A stretch of DNA of 64,000 bases from Cobetia amphilecti (GCF_020217465.1 NZ_CP084115.1:3162001-3226000), one strand, 5' to 3'; positions 18,046-31,465 are shown, counted from the first letter of the stretch. A program made the numbers and translations. Notes: a model not told the origin generated them from the letters alone.

Positions 18046-19725
18046 TCACTCCTGACCCAGCTGCTGCTTGATCAGATCACCGATGGTAGTCGGGCCGTTG
18101 CTCTCGACTTCCTGGGTACGCGGCTTGGCAGCATCGCGACGCGGTGCTTCAACCTGGTCCTTGGACTTGACGGACAGGTTGATCAGGCGGCTCTTGCGAT
18201 CCACACCGACGATCTTGGCTTCGACAGCATCGCCGACGCTCAGGACGTTGCGTGCGTCTTCGACACGGTCAGCGCTGATTTCAGAAGCCTTCAGGATAGC
18301 GATGACGTCAGTCGCCAGCTCTACCTGAACTTCCTTGGCATCGATGTCGACAACACGACCGGACACGATAGCGCCCTTGTCGTTGACGGCCAGGTACTCG
18401 GAGACCGGATCGCTCTCGAGCTGCTTGACACCCAGAGAGATGCGCTCACGTTCCGGATCGATGGACAGGATGACCGCTTCAGCTTCTTCGCCCTTCTTGT
18501 AACGACGCACGGCTTCTTCGCCAGCTTCGTTCCAGGAAATGTCGGAGAGGTGAACCAGGCCGTCGATGCCGCCTTCCAGACCGATGAAGATACCGAAGTC
18601 AGTGATTGACTTGATGGTACCGGAGACACGGTCGCCCTTGTTGTGCTTGCCGCTGAAGTCTTCCCACGGGTTGGTGGTGCACTGCTTGATACCCAGGGAG
18701 ATACGACGACGCTCTTCGTCGATGTCCAGAATCATCACTTCCACGTCATCGCCGACATTGACGACCTTGGACGGGTGGATGTTCTTGTTGGTCCAATCCA
18801 TTTCGGACACGTGGACCAGACCTTCGACGCCCTCTTCCAGCTCGGCGAAGCAGCCGTAGTCGGTGAGGTTGGTGACGCGTGCGTTGATCTTGGCGCCTTC
18901 CGGGTAGCGAGCCTTGATGTTGACCCACGGATCTTCGCCCAGCTGCTTGAGACCCAGAGACACACGGTTGCGCTCGCGGTCGAACTTCAGCACCTTGACA
19001 TTGATCTCGTCGCCGACAGCAACGATCTCGGACGGATGCTTGATGCGCTTCCATGCCATGTCGGTGATGTGCAGCAGGCCGTCAACGCCGCCGAGGTCGA
19101 CGAAGGCGCCGTAGTCGGTCAGGTTCTTGACGATACCCTGAATCTGCTGACCTTCCTGCAGAGTGGCCAGGAGGGCTTCACGCTCAGCGCTGTTCTCGGC
19201 TTCGAGGACGGCACGACGGGACACGACAACGTTGTTGCGCTTGGCGTCGAGCTTGATGACCTTGAAGTCCAGCTCCTTGTTCTCGAGGTGGGCGGTGTCG
19301 CGCACAGGGCGGACATCGACCAGAGAACCCGGCAGGAAGGCACGGATGGTGTTGATGTCGACGGTAAAGCCACCTTTGACCTTGCCGTTGATCACGCCCT
19401 TGACGATCTCGTCTTTCTCGAAGGCGGCTTCCAGCTCTTTCCACGCTTCGGCACGCTTGGCCTTCTCGCGGGACAGGCGGGTCTCACCGAAGCCATCTTC
19501 CACGGCTTCCAGTGCAACCATGACTTCGTCGCCGATGCTGATGGACAGCTGGCCACTTTCGTCACGGAACTGTTCAGACGGAATCTGACCTTCAGACTTC
19601 AGACCGGCATTGACAGTGATCCAGTCGCCATCGATATCCACGATGGTAGCGGACACGATTGCGCCCGGCTCCATGTTGATGTCCTGGAGTGACTGTTCAA
19701 ATAAATCAGCAAAGCTCTCGCTCAT
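18046..19725 (-). CDS. rpsA: 30S ribosomal protein S1
   Basis: A 559-residue mRNA-binding protein of the small ribosomal subunit. Six S1 (OB-fold) repeats can be followed; the last four carry the clear GxVxxxTDYGxFVxL pattern ([60 protein letters not shown]), while the first two are the diverged ribosome-docking repeats. The N-terminus [20 protein letters not shown] is typical. It lies downstream of cmk, as in most gammaproteobacteria. Confidence 0.98.
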   Translation of the reverse strand: MSESFADLFEQSLQDINMEPGAIVSATIVDIDGDWITVNAGLKSEGQIPSEQFRDESGQLSISIGDEVMVALEAVEDGFGETRLSREKAKRAEAWKELEAAFEKDEIVKGVINGKVKGGFTVDINTIRAFLPGSLVDVRPVRDTAHLENKELDFKVIKLDAKRNNVVVSRRAVLEAENSAEREALLATLQEGQQIQGIVKNLTDYGAFVDLGGVDGLLHITDMAWKRIKHPSEIVAVGDEINVKVLKFDRERNRVSLGLKQLGEDPWVNIKARYPEGAKINARVTNLTDYGCFAELEEGVEGLVHVSEMDWTNKNIHPSKVVNVGDDVEVMILDIDEERRRISLGIKQCTTNPWEDFSGKHNKGDRVSGTIKSITDFGIFIGLEGGIDGLVHLSDISWNEAGEEAVRRYKKGEEAEAVILSIDPERERISLGVKQLESDPVSEYLAVNDKGAIVSGRVVDIDAKEVQVELATDVIAILKASEISADRVEDARNVLSVGDAVEAKIVGVDRKSRLINLSVKSKDQVEAPRRDAAKPRTQEVESNGPTTIGDLIKQQLGQE

Positions 19726-20031
19726 GGTATTCCTACATGATCAACGTTTGGGGCGGCTTGCACCGCAGTCTCCGTACCACCAGCAAGCACGGGCCATATC
19801 TACATATCCCCGGGGGCGTTGACGCTGGTTCGAGATACACCGGCTTTCCGCTTGCCGCCGATGCACCCCATGACACCTTGCCGGGGGGTTGATGACACCT
19901 CGGTGTCATCTGGGTTCTGCATCATCACTCGCGAAGCGAGCGAAACCCGCTGCTGCCCGACCCGGAGGCCGTATTGCAACAGCAGGCGATCAATCCGTTG
20001 TTCTGACGACTTACAGGCTGAGACTCGAGTC
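19726..20031. other. cmk-rpsA spacer (306 bp), likely rpsA leader
   Basis: No gene is seen. It contains a 9-bp hairpin with a tiny loop at 19891-19910 (gatgacacctcggtgtcatc). E. coli rpsA has its own promoters and an autoregulated leader in the same place; this one shows no clear sequence match. Confidence 0.5.
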
Positions 20032-20036
20032 TCAGC
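20017..20036. repeat. Perfect 20-bp palindrome at the cmk stop
   Basis: gctgagactcgagtctcagc overlaps the last codons of cmk. It could be a weak terminator or mRNA stem. Confidence 0.5.
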
Positions 20037-20751
20037 GCGCCGCTACCAGGCCGTATTCGACCAGCAGCTGCTGGATGCGTTCGATCACCTGGTCGATGTC
20101 GAGATCCGTCGTATCGAGGATCACGCCGTCGTCTGCAGGCTTGAGCGGGGCGACTGCCCGGCCCATGTCACGCGCATCGCGCGCCTGTATTTCTGTCAAA
20201 AGGCTCGAAATATTAGCATCGACACCCGCTTCCTGCAACTGGGCATGACGACGACGCGCACGTTCCTCGGCGCTCGCCGTCAGGAAGATCTTGAGCGGCG
20301 CACCGGTGAAGACCACCGTGCCCATGTCGCGACCATCGGCCACCAGGCCCGGCGCACGCGCAAAGGCACGCTGGCGCGCCAGCAGTGCAGTCCGCACGCG
20401 CGGCTGGGCCGCGATGATGGAGGCATTGTTGCCGACCGACTCGAGACGGATGTCACGGGTGACGTCCTCGCCTTCCAGAATCACGCTGGTGGCGTCGCCT
20501 TCGGCATCGAACTGCACATCGAGGTGCTCGGCGATGGTCGCCACGGCGTCCTCGTCTTCCAGCGCCACGCCATGACGCTCGGCGGCCAGTGCCGTCAGGC
20601 GATAAAGCGCACCGGAATCCAGCAGATGCCAGCCCAGGCTCGACGCGACCAGACGACTGATGGTGCCCTTGCCTGCCCCGCCGGGGCCATCAAGGGTCAA
20701 CACCGGCGCGTCGCAGATCTGGCTGTGATGAGGTGTCGCTTCCCCGCTCAT
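20032..20751 (-). CDS. cmk: Cytidylate kinase
   Basis: Phosphorylates CMP and dCMP with ATP. The P-loop GPGGAGKGT is at about residues 22-30, the CMP-binding region follows ([12 protein letters not shown]), and the [12 protein letters not shown] and [12 protein letters not shown] motifs are those of bacterial Cmk. Its ATG overlaps the stop of the upstream tyrA-aroA gene (ATGA), so translation is coupled. The 239-residue length is slightly longer than E. coli Cmk because of a short N-terminal extension. Confidence 0.96.
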   Translation of the reverse strand: MSGEATPHHSQICDAPVLTLDGPGGAGKGTISRLVASSLGWHLLDSGALYRLTALAAERHGVALEDEDAVATIAEHLDVQFDAEGDATSVILEGEDVTRDIRLESVGNNASIIAAQPRVRTALLARQRAFARAPGLVADGRDMGTVVFTGAPLKIFLTASAEERARRRHAQLQEAGVDANISSLLTEIQARDARDMGRAVAPLKPADDGVILDTTDLDIDQVIERIQQLLVEYGLVAAR

Positions 20752-23051
20752 GAAGCCTCCTGGCCGGGTGCCACGGCACCGAGGTTCTCGACCTGCATGC
20801 CGACTTCAGCGGCCAGCGCCACGAAGTTCGGGAAGGAGGTCGCGACATTGGCGCAGTCGTCGATCAGGATCTCGCCCTGGGCGCGCAGCGCCGCGACACT
20901 GAAGGCCATCGCGATGCGGTGATCGCCGTGGCTGTCGACCAGGCCGCCACCGTAGGCGCCACCACGGATGTCGATACCGTCCGCGACCACTTCGTGCTCG
21001 ACGCCGATCTGCGCCAGACCATCCGCCATCACCTGGATGCGATCGGACTCCTTGACGCGCAGTTCCTCGGCGCCACGCAGACGGGTCATGCCCTCGGCAT
21101 TGGCAGCGGCGATGAACAGTGCCGGGAATTCGTCGATGGCCAGCGGCACCTGGTCTTCCGGAATGTCGATGCCCTTGAGCGGCGCATAGCGGATGTGCAG
21201 GTCTGCCACCGGCTCGCCGCCGACTTCGCGCTCATTGGAGACGCTCAGGTCGGCACCCATCGCCTTGAGGATGTTGATCACGCCGATGCGCGTCGGGTTG
21301 ATGCCGACGTGCTCCAGCACCAGTTCGGAGCCCGGTGTGATGGCCGCGGCGACCAGGAAGAAGGTCGCGGAGGAGATGTCGGCCGGCACGTCGATCGGGC
21401 AGGCTTCGAGGCTGCCGCCACCGTTCAACCACGCCTCGGCGCCCTGACGCTCGACCTTGTAGCCGAAGCCATTGAGCATGCGCTCGGTGTGATCACGCGT
21501 CGGCGCCGGCTCGATGGCACGCGTCTCGCCTTCGGCGTAGAGACCGGCCAGCAGCAGGCAGGACTTGACCTGAGCGGACGCCATCGGCATCTCGTAACGG
21601 ATGCCCTTGAGCGGCTGACCACCGTGGATACGCAGCGGCGGACGGCCGTTGTCTGCGGTATCGATCACCGCGCCCATCTCGCGCAGCGGATTGGCGACGC
21701 GGTCCATCGGACGCTTGGTCAGCGAGGCATCACCGGTCAGCTCGGTGTCGAAGGCCTGACCGGCCAGCAAGCCGGCGAACAGGCGCATCGCGGTGCCGGA
21801 GTTGCCGACATACAGCGGGCCCGGCGGCTGCTTCAGGCCGTTGAGACCCACACCGTGAATGGTGACACGCCCCTGATGCGGGCCTTCGATGACCACGCCC
21901 ATGTCGCGGAAGGCCTGCAGCGTGGCCAGACTGTCTTCCCCTTCCAGGAAGCCTTCGACTTCGGTCACGCCGGTCGCCAATGCGCCCAGCATGATGGAGC
22001 GATGCGACATGGACTTGTCGCCCGGCACACGAATGCGCCCCTGAACCTGCCCACCCGGCAGTGCACGGTACCGCACGTTCTGCTGTTCCATGGTCTGATA
22101 ACTCGTCTGTTTCAAGAGGGTATTGAAGTAGTGTCGGGCGTGGCTTGCGCGGGTGAATATCCCCAGCATCGCCTCACCATCGCCCGCGGTCACGGCAGCG
22201 CGCACCCGCGCTACCCCGGCCTCGAATTCGTCCAACGCCTCCAGCACCGCATCGCGGTTGGCCAGATAGACGTCGCGCCACATCACCGGGTCACTGCCCG
22301 CGATGCGCGTAAAATCACGGAAACCGCCCGCCGCGTAGCGGAAGATCTCCAATCGCTCATCCTGGCGCGCCAGGCTGTCGACCAGCGAGAACGCCAGCAG
22401 GTGCGGCAGGTGGCTGGTGCGCGCCAGCACTTCGTCGTGGCGCGCCACGCTCATGCTCAGAAGCTGGGCACCACATACCGACCACATGGCCGCCACGCGT
22501 GCCACGGCCTCGGCATCGCTGTCCGGCTCCGGCGTCAGGATCACCTTGTGATCGCGATAGAGCTCGGGATTGGACGCCGCGACACCGCTCTTCTCGGACC
22601 CGGCGATCGGGTGACCGAGCACCAGATTCGGCGGCATGCGACCGAAGACGCCGAGCGCCGCATCGCGGATCGCGCCCTTGGTGCTGCCGACATCGGTGAT
22701 GACGGCGTCATCATCCAGCAACGGCGCCAGTTCGGCCATCACGCTCTGCATCGCCATCACCGGCACGCACAGCACGATCAGCGAGGCACCCGGTACCAGC
22801 GCCGCCAGTTGCGTGCTGCCACCGTCGATCAGCCCCATGCGCTGGCCGAGGCAGATCTCGTTGGAGTCACGATCACAGGCGAGAATCTCGCCGCGATGGC
22901 CCGCCGCGCGCAATGCCGCCGCCAGCGAGCCACCGATCAAGCCCAGCCCGACCAGCAGGATACGCCGCTCGCCGGCCAGACGCTCCGCTGACGGCAGCGA
23001 GGACAGCAGGTCTGACGACGCAGCATGGCGCGCGTGGTCAAGCTCGCTCAC
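20748..23051 (-). CDS. Fused prephenate dehydrogenase / 3-phosphoshikimate 1-carboxyvinyltransferase (TyrA-AroA)
   Basis: A single 767-residue polypeptide catalysing a tyrosine-branch step and the penultimate shikimate step. The N-terminal part (about 30-320) is NAD-dependent prephenate dehydrogenase with GLGLIGGS at 35-42 and [11 protein letters not shown]. The C-terminal part (about 330-767) is EPSP synthase with [21 protein letters not shown] and [13 protein letters not shown]. The same fusion is known in Pseudomonas and relatives. The GTG at 23051 overlaps the pheA stop, so translation is coupled. There is no hisC-type aminotransferase between pheA and this gene. Confidence 0.95.
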   Translation of the reverse strand: MSELDHARHAASSDLLSSLPSAERLAGERRILLVGLGLIGGSLAAALRAAGHRGEILACDRDSNEICLGQRMGLIDGGSTQLAALVPGASLIVLCVPVMAMQSVMAELAPLLDDDAVITDVGSTKGAIRDAALGVFGRMPPNLVLGHPIAGSEKSGVAASNPELYRDHKVILTPEPDSDAEAVARVAAMWSVCGAQLLSMSVARHDEVLARTSHLPHLLAFSLVDSLARQDERLEIFRYAAGGFRDFTRIAGSDPVMWRDVYLANRDAVLEALDEFEAGVARVRAAVTAGDGEAMLGIFTRASHARHYFNTLLKQTSYQTMEQQNVRYRALPGGQVQGRIRVPGDKSMSHRSIMLGALATGVTEVEGFLEGEDSLATLQAFRDMGVVIEGPHQGRVTIHGVGLNGLKQPPGPLYVGNSGTAMRLFAGLLAGQAFDTELTGDASLTKRPMDRVANPLREMGAVIDTADNGRPPLRIHGGQPLKGIRYEMPMASAQVKSCLLLAGLYAEGETRAIEPAPTRDHTERMLNGFGYKVERQGAEAWLNGGGSLEACPIDVPADISSATFFLVAAAITPGSELVLEHVGINPTRIGVINILKAMGADLSVSNEREVGGEPVADLHIRYAPLKGIDIPEDQVPLAIDEFPALFIAAANAEGMTRLRGAEELRVKESDRIQVMADGLAQIGVEHEVVADGIDIRGGAYGGGLVDSHGDHRIAMAFSVAALRAQGEILIDDCANVATSFPNFVALAAEVGMQVENLGAVAPGQEAS

Positions 23052-24187
23052 AGCACACCGACCGGGTAGGACCCGAGCACCTTGACGTCCGCCGCGCACT
23101 GGCGCAGCTCTTCCAGCGTCGCCGTGATGAGCGGGTCATCGCGGTGGCCACGGAAGTCGATGAAGAAGACGTAGTTCCAGGCACCGGAGCGTGACGGACG
23201 CGTCTCGACGCGGGTCAGGTCGATCTGGTGGCGGTGGAACGGCGCCAGCAGGTCGTGCAGTGCCCCCGGCTGGTTGCGCATCGCCACCACGATGGAGGTC
23301 TTGTCATCGCCGGACGCCGGCACCGAGCTGTCACCGATGATCAGGAAGCGCGTCGAGTTGTCGGGGCTGTCCTCGATCTTCTCCTCGACCTTCTCCAGCT
23401 CATAGAGCTTGGCCGCCATGTCACCGGCAATCGCCGCACTATGCCACTCGGTGCGCACCTGACGCGCGGCCTCGGCATTCGAGGACACCGCGATGCGCTC
23501 GGCGTGCGGGAAGTGGGCATCCAGCCACTTGCGGCACTGGGCCAGCGACTGGGCGTGGGAATAGATGCGCGAGATCTTCTCGCGACGCGTATTCGGGCCC
23601 ACCAGCAGGTGGTGGTGAATGCGCAGCACCACTTCGCCTGAGATCTTGAGCTGCGAGCCCATGAACGAATCCAGCGTGTGGTTGATGACGCCCTCGGTGG
23701 AGTTCTCCACCGGCACCACACCGTACTGCACCGCGCCCGCTTCCACTTCGCGGAACACCTCGTCGATGGCGGCCATCGGCTTGGTCACGGCGCTGTCGCC
23801 GAAGTGCTTGAGCGCGGCCTGCTGGGTGAAGGTGCCTTCCGGGCCGAGATAGGCCAGGCGGATCGGCTGTTCCAGCGCCAGACAGGCGGACATGATCTCG
23901 CGGAACAGACGCGCCATCTCCTCGCCTTTCAGCGGGCCGGGGTTGTTGGCCATGATGCGACGCAACACCTGGGCTTCGCGCTCCGGGCGGTAGAACTGCA
24001 CCTGGCCGTCCTCGCCCACGTCACCGGCCGCCAGCTTGACCTCGGCGACCTGCTGCGCGCAGCCCGCGCGCTCGCTGATCAGGTTCAGCAGCTCGTTGTC
24101 GATGGCGTCGATGCGCTGACGCAGGTCGTCCAGCGTCACCGCCTTGCCCGCCGCCTGCGGCGCAGGGCTCTCCTTGGAATCCGACAT
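23048..24187 (-). CDS. pheA: Bifunctional chorismate mutase / prephenate dehydratase (P-protein)
   Basis: Converts chorismate to prephenate and then phenylpyruvate. A chorismate mutase helical domain (about 16-100, DDLRQRIDAIDNELLNLISE) is followed by the dehydratase domain (RLAYLGPEGTFTQQAALKHF onward, with PVENSTEGVINHTLD) and a C-terminal ACT domain (GALHDLLAPF, LTRVETRPSR) that senses phenylalanine. The start at 24187 follows GGGAGGAGGTGAG. At 379 residues it is normal. It sits between serC and tyrA-aroA. Confidence 0.97.
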   Translation of the reverse strand: MSDSKESPAPQAAGKAVTLDDLRQRIDAIDNELLNLISERAGCAQQVAEVKLAAGDVGEDGQVQFYRPEREAQVLRRIMANNPGPLKGEEMARLFREIMSACLALEQPIRLAYLGPEGTFTQQAALKHFGDSAVTKPMAAIDEVFREVEAGAVQYGVVPVENSTEGVINHTLDSFMGSQLKISGEVVLRIHHHLLVGPNTRREKISRIYSHAQSLAQCRKWLDAHFPHAERIAVSSNAEAARQVRTEWHSAAIAGDMAAKLYELEKVEEKIEDSPDNSTRFLIIGDSSVPASGDDKTSIVVAMRNQPGALHDLLAPFHRHQIDLTRVETRPSRSGAWNYVFFIDFRGHRDDPLITATLEELRQCAADVKVLGSYPVGVL

Positions 24188-24200
24188 CTCACCTCCTCCC

Positions 24201-25295
24201 TTAGCCGTGACGGCGCGCGAAGTCGCCCATGAAGTCCACCAGCGCAGTGACGGCAGCTTCCGGCACGGCGTTGTAGAGGCTGGCACGCATGCCACCGACG
24301 CTGCGGTGACCGGCCAGATTCAAGAGACCCGCCGCTTCGGACTCGGCGAGGAAGGTCTTGTCGAGACGGTCATCGGCCAGCACGAACGGCACGTTCATGC
24401 GTGAGCGGTTCTCGGTGACGATCGGGTTGGAATAGAAGTCGCTGCCATCGATGGCCGCGTAGAGTGCCTGCGCCTTGCGATCATTGATCGCGTTCATGGC
24501 GGCGAGGCCACCGACCTCGTCCTTGAGCCACTCGAACACCAGCCCGGAGAGATACCAGGCGTAGGTCGGCGGCGTGTTGAACATGGAATTGGCCTCGGCG
24601 GCCGTCTTCCAGTTCAGCATGGTCGGGCAGTCCTTGCGGGCGCGATCGAGCAGATCTTCGCGCACGATGACCAGCGTCAGACCCGCCGGACCGATGTTCT
24701 TCTGGGCGCCGGCATAGATGACGCCGAAACGGCTGACATCCAGCGGGCCAGACAGGATGGAAGACGACATGTCGCACACCAGCGGCACGCCATCCGCTGC
24801 CACCTCGGGGATGTAGTCGAACTCGAGGCCGCCGATGGTCTCGTTGGCGGTGTAGTGCAGATAACCCACATCACCCGAGAGCTGGATCGCGTTCTGGCGC
24901 GGCACGGCGATCAGGCCATTGCTCTCGCTGGAGGCCGCCACGTGGCTGCCCACCGCCAGATGCTCGGCTTCCTTGATCGCCTTCTTGCCCCAGATACCGG
25001 TATACAGATAGTTGGCACTGCCACCCGCGCCCAGCAGGTTCAGCGGCACACCCGCAAACTGGGTCGAAGCGCCACCCTGCATGAACAACACGCGATAGTT
25101 GGACGGAATCTCGAGCAGTTCGCGCAGGTCCGCCTCGGCCTTCTCGGCGATGGCCACGAATTCGTCGGAGCGATGACTCATCTCCATGACGGACAGTCCG
25201 CGGCCCTGATAATCCAGCATCTCGGCGCGGGCGCGCTCCAGGACAGCGGTCGGCAGTGCAGCAGGACCGGCGCAGAAGTTGAACTTGCGTGTCAT
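24201..25295 (-). CDS. serC: Phosphoserine aminotransferase
   Basis: A 364-residue PLP enzyme of serine and pyridoxine synthesis. It starts NFCAGPAALP; the PLP lysine lies in YAGAQKNIGPAGL, and the C-terminal VGGMRASLYNA motif is typical. Length and sequence are those of proteobacterial SerC. Only 13 bp separate it from pheA, so the two are cotranscribed. Confidence 0.98.
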   Translation of the reverse strand: MTRKFNFCAGPAALPTAVLERARAEMLDYQGRGLSVMEMSHRSDEFVAIAEKAEADLRELLEIPSNYRVLFMQGGASTQFAGVPLNLLGAGGSANYLYTGIWGKKAIKEAEHLAVGSHVAASSESNGLIAVPRQNAIQLSGDVGYLHYTANETIGGLEFDYIPEVAADGVPLVCDMSSSILSGPLDVSRFGVIYAGAQKNIGPAGLTLVIVREDLLDRARKDCPTMLNWKTAAEANSMFNTPPTYAWYLSGLVFEWLKDEVGGLAAMNAINDRKAQALYAAIDGSDFYSNPIVTENRSRMNVPFVLADDRLDKTFLAESEAAGLLNLAGHRSVGGMRASLYNAVPEAAVTALVDFMGDFARRHG

Positions 25296-25319
25296 GTCGT
25301 CTTATTTCCCGAAAGTGAA

Positions 25320-25342
25320 GCGACCGCCCCGAAGGCGGTCGC
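25320..25342. terminator. Short hairpin between gyrA and serC
   Basis: gcgaccgcc and its complement around CCGAA, just after the gyrA stop. There is no T-run, so it probably attenuates rather than ends transcription. Confidence 0.45.
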
Positions 25343-25353
25343 AATCCAGCGTC

Positions 25354-28131
<2,778 letters not shown>

Positions 28132-28379
28132 GATTCGTCAAATCCTTGAACTCAACTGTTGGCGCCACTGCAGCAACGACGCATGCTCCGTCGGTACTGC
28201 AGCGCGGCAGTGGCGTGAAGCAGACACGGGGTGCCAGCTCCGCGGCACCGAAGTGGCGGCATTATATCACTTGCGAGCGCGCCTAGCAGCTCACACGACG
28301 CCGCAAGGACACCTCAGTACGGTAGTACGGCCGTCAATATGCGCGGCCTGCTGGCTCATGCCTCGCCGCTGAGGGGCGA

Positions 28380-28928
28380 TCAGGCCGTTTCTTCACTGAC
28401 CAACGCGCCCAGCAGCGCGCCGATCTCGCCGTCCAGCGGCATGGCGCGACCGGTGTCGGTATTCATCAGCACGAAGGTGAAGTCCGCCCTGGAGACCAGC
28501 GCCCCGGAACGCGGATGCACCTCGCCCATGCGCCGCTCGCCCAGATGGATCTCCTGACGCATGATCATCTTGCGGCGCCCGAGCTCGGCCAGCCGCGTGG
28601 TGATGACCAGCTCATCATGCACGGTGGCGGGATAGTGCCAATCCAGGTTGAGGTTGACCGCCACCATCGCGATACCTTCGCGCTTGAGCGCGGCCAGATC
28701 GAGATGCGCGAGCATGAACTCCCAGCGCCCTTCCTCATAGAACTCCAGATAGCGGGCATTGTTGACGTGCCCATAGCCATCCAGATGATAACCACGCACC
28801 GTCAGGGTCGTGCGACTGACGACGCCTGCGTGATTGCCGACGTCTGTGTGAGTGCCGACGTCTGTGCGAGTGCCGACATCTGTGTAAGAGCCGACCGCTG
28901 CCTGCGGTGGATTGCTGTCGTGTTGCAT
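28380..28928 (-). CDS. Acyl-CoA thioesterase, hotdog 4HBT family, with N-terminal repeats
   Basis: A 182-residue hotdog protein. The core starts at about residue 42 with TLTVRGYHLDGYGHVNNARY followed by LEFYEEGRWEF, the 4HBT/YbgC-type active-site segment, and continues to a typical five-strand pattern. The start at 28928 follows GGGAGG. The first 38 residues carry 6-residue repeats (TDVGTR, TDVGTH, TDVGNH) encoded by 18-bp tandem DNA repeats; these are not part of the fold. The substrate is unknown. Confidence 0.8.
   Translation of the reverse strand: MQHDSNPPQAAVGSYTDVGTRTDVGTHTDVGNHAGVVSRTTLTVRGYHLDGYGHVNNARYLEFYEEGRWEFMLAHLDLAALKREGIAMVAVNLNLDWHYPATVHDELVITTRLAELGRRKMIMRQEIHLGERRMGEVHPRSGALVSRADFTFVLMNTDTGRAMPLDGEIGALLGALVSEETA
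28812..28901. repeat. 18-bp tandem repeat, about 5 diverged copies
   Basis: Units gtgattgccgacgtctgt, gtgagtgccgacgtctgt, gcgagtgccgacatctgt and flanking relics. They lie in frame at the 5' end of the thioesterase gene. Confidence 0.9.
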
Positions 28929-29059
28929 CCCTGCCTCCCGTCCGTGAAACGATCGCGCCGTATGGCCATCGTCAGCTGATCTTATGCCGGTGACGGACAG
29001 AAAAACAAACGCTTGGCTGAATGATGACGCCTGCCCTGCTCGCCATCCCGGCAAGGCGG

Positions 29060-30160
29060 CTACTCGCCGGGCGGACCCTGCGGTGGCCTCTCGCCGCCCT
29101 CCTCGTCGAGGAAGTGCCCCTTCTCGCCCATGAAGCAGCCGAAGATCTGGTTAACCCCCGGCGCCAAGGCGTGATAGTGATAGCCACGCACCGGGTCCGT
29201 CTCGCCGCCACACTCATCCAGGTCAGCGGGAACATTGCCGTCGTTGTCCTCTCTGGCATAGATGGCATAGCCATCCAGCGCATAGCCGATCATCGGCGAA
29301 TGGCCATCTTCCTGAATGCCGATCTCGGAGCAGCCAGTGGCGGTGTGATAGTGATAGCCCTCATGAGGGTTGGCATGCGCGCCACAATCATCGAGCACTC
29401 CCAGGGTGTGAGAACTCAGGATCAGCTCCAGCGGCGCCGGCGGGCCGAACAGCACGCCATTGAGCGCCACGCCGGTGTTGGAGCGGCCGGCAAGCGAGGT
29501 CGGCTCGGCGGCCGGCACCGGCACCTCGGGAATCACGGCAGTCTTCTCGATGCCACCGCCCAGCTCATCCAGCGGACACTCGAGACAGAAGTTGTCGAAG
29601 CCCTCGATGGGGTTCGGGTTCCCCGCCACCTCGCAGCCACGCGCGCCATCGATCACGGTGATCTCGCCCGTGTTGACGTCGTACATCTGCCACTCCTTGT
29701 CCTTGTAGAGAGTGGCCAGATTCTTGATGAACTCGCCGTCCACCTGATAGAGGGTGCCCTCGCCATCCATCCAGGTGCCGCCTTCCTGCTCACCGGAGTG
29801 GATATTGGGCGGGCAGAAAGGCCCCTCCGGCGAGGTTTGCGGGTCCGCGGGCGCACCGGCCACGCGGAACTGATAGCAGGTCGTCTGCGTGCCGCCGCTC
29901 AGGGTGCAGTCGACGGTCTCGACCTCACCGACGATCGCGCCCTCGGCAAACACCTCAGGTTCCAGCCCGAGCGCCGCAGGGGCAGATTCGCCGTCAGCGG
30001 CTGCCTCTTTCGTGACCGTTGCACTGGTCTCGGCCGCGCTGGCCGCCTTGTCGTGGGCGTCATGCTCCCCGCTGCAGCCGAACAGCAGCAGGGTCAGCGC
30101 CGCCAGCGTCAGTGGTCGTGTCCGTTTCAGCGCGCTCGCGCCTGAAGCTCTGCTCTTCAC
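29060..30160 (-). CDS. YHYH-domain lipoprotein
   Basis: A 366-residue exported lipoprotein. The N-terminus MKSRASGASALKRTRPLTLA, followed by ALTLLLFGC, is a signal with a lipobox, giving Cys29 as the lipidation site. The mature part has two GYHYH motifs (HEGYHYHTATGC and VRGYHYHALAPG), MIGYALDGYAIYA, and many cysteines. This is the YHYH family, whose function is not settled; the paired histidines suggest metal binding. The GTG at 30160 follows GGAGG with five-base spacing; the frame is open to 30226 through a repeat-rich stretch. Confidence 0.8.
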   Translation of the reverse strand: MKSRASGASALKRTRPLTLAALTLLLFGCSGEHDAHDKAASAAETSATVTKEAAADGESAPAALGLEPEVFAEGAIVGEVETVDCTLSGGTQTTCYQFRVAGAPADPQTSPEGPFCPPNIHSGEQEGGTWMDGEGTLYQVDGEFIKNLATLYKDKEWQMYDVNTGEITVIDGARGCEVAGNPNPIEGFDNFCLECPLDELGGGIEKTAVIPEVPVPAAEPTSLAGRSNTGVALNGVLFGPPAPLELILSSHTLGVLDDCGAHANPHEGYHYHTATGCSEIGIQEDGHSPMIGYALDGYAIYAREDNDGNVPADLDECGGETDPVRGYHYHALAPGVNQIFGCFMGEKGHFLDEEGGERPPQGPPGE

Positions 30161-30544
30161 AAAAGCCTCCACAACCGTCTCCTCAGCAGTCCCCACAGCA
30201 GTCTCCACAACAACGTCGTCGATCACTCTGCTGCCCTCCGCGTCTCAAGTCTGATGGTCTATGCCTATAGGTCGATGCCTGCTATTCGATATCTACTGGT
30301 CGATGCCTGCTGATCGATATCTGTCGGGCGATACCGCAAACCGCCAGACCGCGCACCGCCAGGTCGACTCAAGACTAGCGCCACAGCGTGCATACAGTAT
30401 GTCTTTGTGCTCGCGCGCGATGGTCGGCAACCGCAGTGTGACGCAGGGTCACGTCCACGGCGGATGACCCGTCGCATGAGTTTCGCCATAATATGCGCCA
30501 TTCAGACGGGCAGCCCCCGTTCACCGGACTCAAGGACTGGTCGC
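30161..30544. other. Divergent spacer between YHYH lipoprotein and rdgC (384 bp)
   Basis: Holds 12-bp repeats (agtccccacagc, agtctccacaac at about 30191) and a 28-bp tandem duplication at 30270. No gene is seen. The promoters of both neighbours must lie here, but none is clear. Confidence 0.5.
30270..30325. repeat. 28-bp tandem duplication
   Basis: ggtcgatgcctgctattcga plus eight bases, repeated directly with four differences. It is intergenic and not a multiple of three. Confidence 0.9.
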
Positions 30545-31465
30545 ATGTGGTTCAAGAACCTGCAACTGTATCGCCTGCACGATAGCGCCCCGCTGGAAGA
30601 GGGTCGTCTCGCCGACGCCCTGCCGGAGCATGTCTTCCGCCCGGTCACCGGCGTCGAAGCCAAGCGTATCGGCTGGGTCGCACCGGGCGGCCGCAACAGC
30701 GACCTGCTGGTGCACGAGATTCAGGGCCATTTCCTGATCAGCGCCCTGCGCCAGGAGCGCGTACTGCCCTCCGCCGTGGTCAAGGAAGAACTCGAGGAGC
30801 GCGTGGCCGAGCGCGAGACCGCCGAAGGCCGTCCGCTGCGTCGCCGCGAGAAGCTGACCCTCAAGGAGCAGATCTACGAGGAGCTGCTGCCGCGCGCCTT
30901 CACGCGCTCCTCGCGCACCGACCTGTGGTGGGACAGCCGTCGCGGCCTGATCGCCGTCAACGCCTCGAATGCCAAGCGCGCAGAGGAAGTGCTGGACCTG
31001 CTGCGCCAGACACTGGGTACGCTCAAGGTCACGCCGCTGGCCGTCGCGCAGCCGCCTTCCCAGGTGATGACCACCTGGCTCAAGGATGTCAGCTCGCGCC
31101 CGGAAGACCTGATCGTCGGTGACCAGGTCGAACTCAAGGCGCCGGGCGGCGAGGATGGCGTGCTGCGTGCACGTCAGTTCGATCTCGACGGCGAGGAAAT
31201 CCAGACGGCGCTGAATCTGGGCCGTGTGGTCAGCAAGCTGGCGCTGGAAGTCGATGGCCGCGTCGCGCTGGTGCTCGGTGAGGACATGGCGCTCAAGAGC
31301 CTCAAGTTCGCCGATGCCGTGGTCGATGAAGCCAACGCCCAGGATGACGGCGAAGACCCCATCCTGCGTCTGGAGACCGACTTCGCGCTGATGGCCCAGG
31401 TGCTGTCCGGCGTGATCGAGCAGATGACCGCCTGGCTGGGTGGTGAAGCCCAGCCCGCCAGCTGA
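30545..31465 (+). CDS. rdgC: Recombination-associated protein RdgC
   Basis: A ring-shaped DNA-binding protein that limits RecA loading. The N-terminus MWFKNLQLYRL is the family hallmark; KEQIYEELLPRAFTRSSRTD and the C-terminal LSGVIEQMTAWLGG follow. The start at 30545 is chosen on that N-terminus; the frame is open to 30407. The 306-residue length is normal. Confidence 0.96.
   Translation: MWFKNLQLYRLHDSAPLEEGRLADALPEHVFRPVTGVEAKRIGWVAPGGRNSDLLVHEIQGHFLISALRQERVLPSAVVKEELEERVAERETAEGRPLRRREKLTLKEQIYEELLPRAFTRSSRTDLWWDSRRGLIAVNASNAKRAEEVLDLLRQTLGTLKVTPLAVAQPPSQVMTTWLKDVSSRPEDLIVGDQVELKAPGGEDGVLRARQFDLDGEEIQTALNLGRVVSKLALEVDGRVALVLGEDMALKSLKFADAVVDEANAQDDGEDPILRLETDFALMAQVLSGVIEQMTAWLGGEAQPAS

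Noticed and set aside
20919-22991. 690-codon open frame antisense to tyrA-aroA
   Set aside because: The opposite strand encodes a certain fused enzyme with all motifs; the antisense translation is His/Arg/Gln-rich noise.
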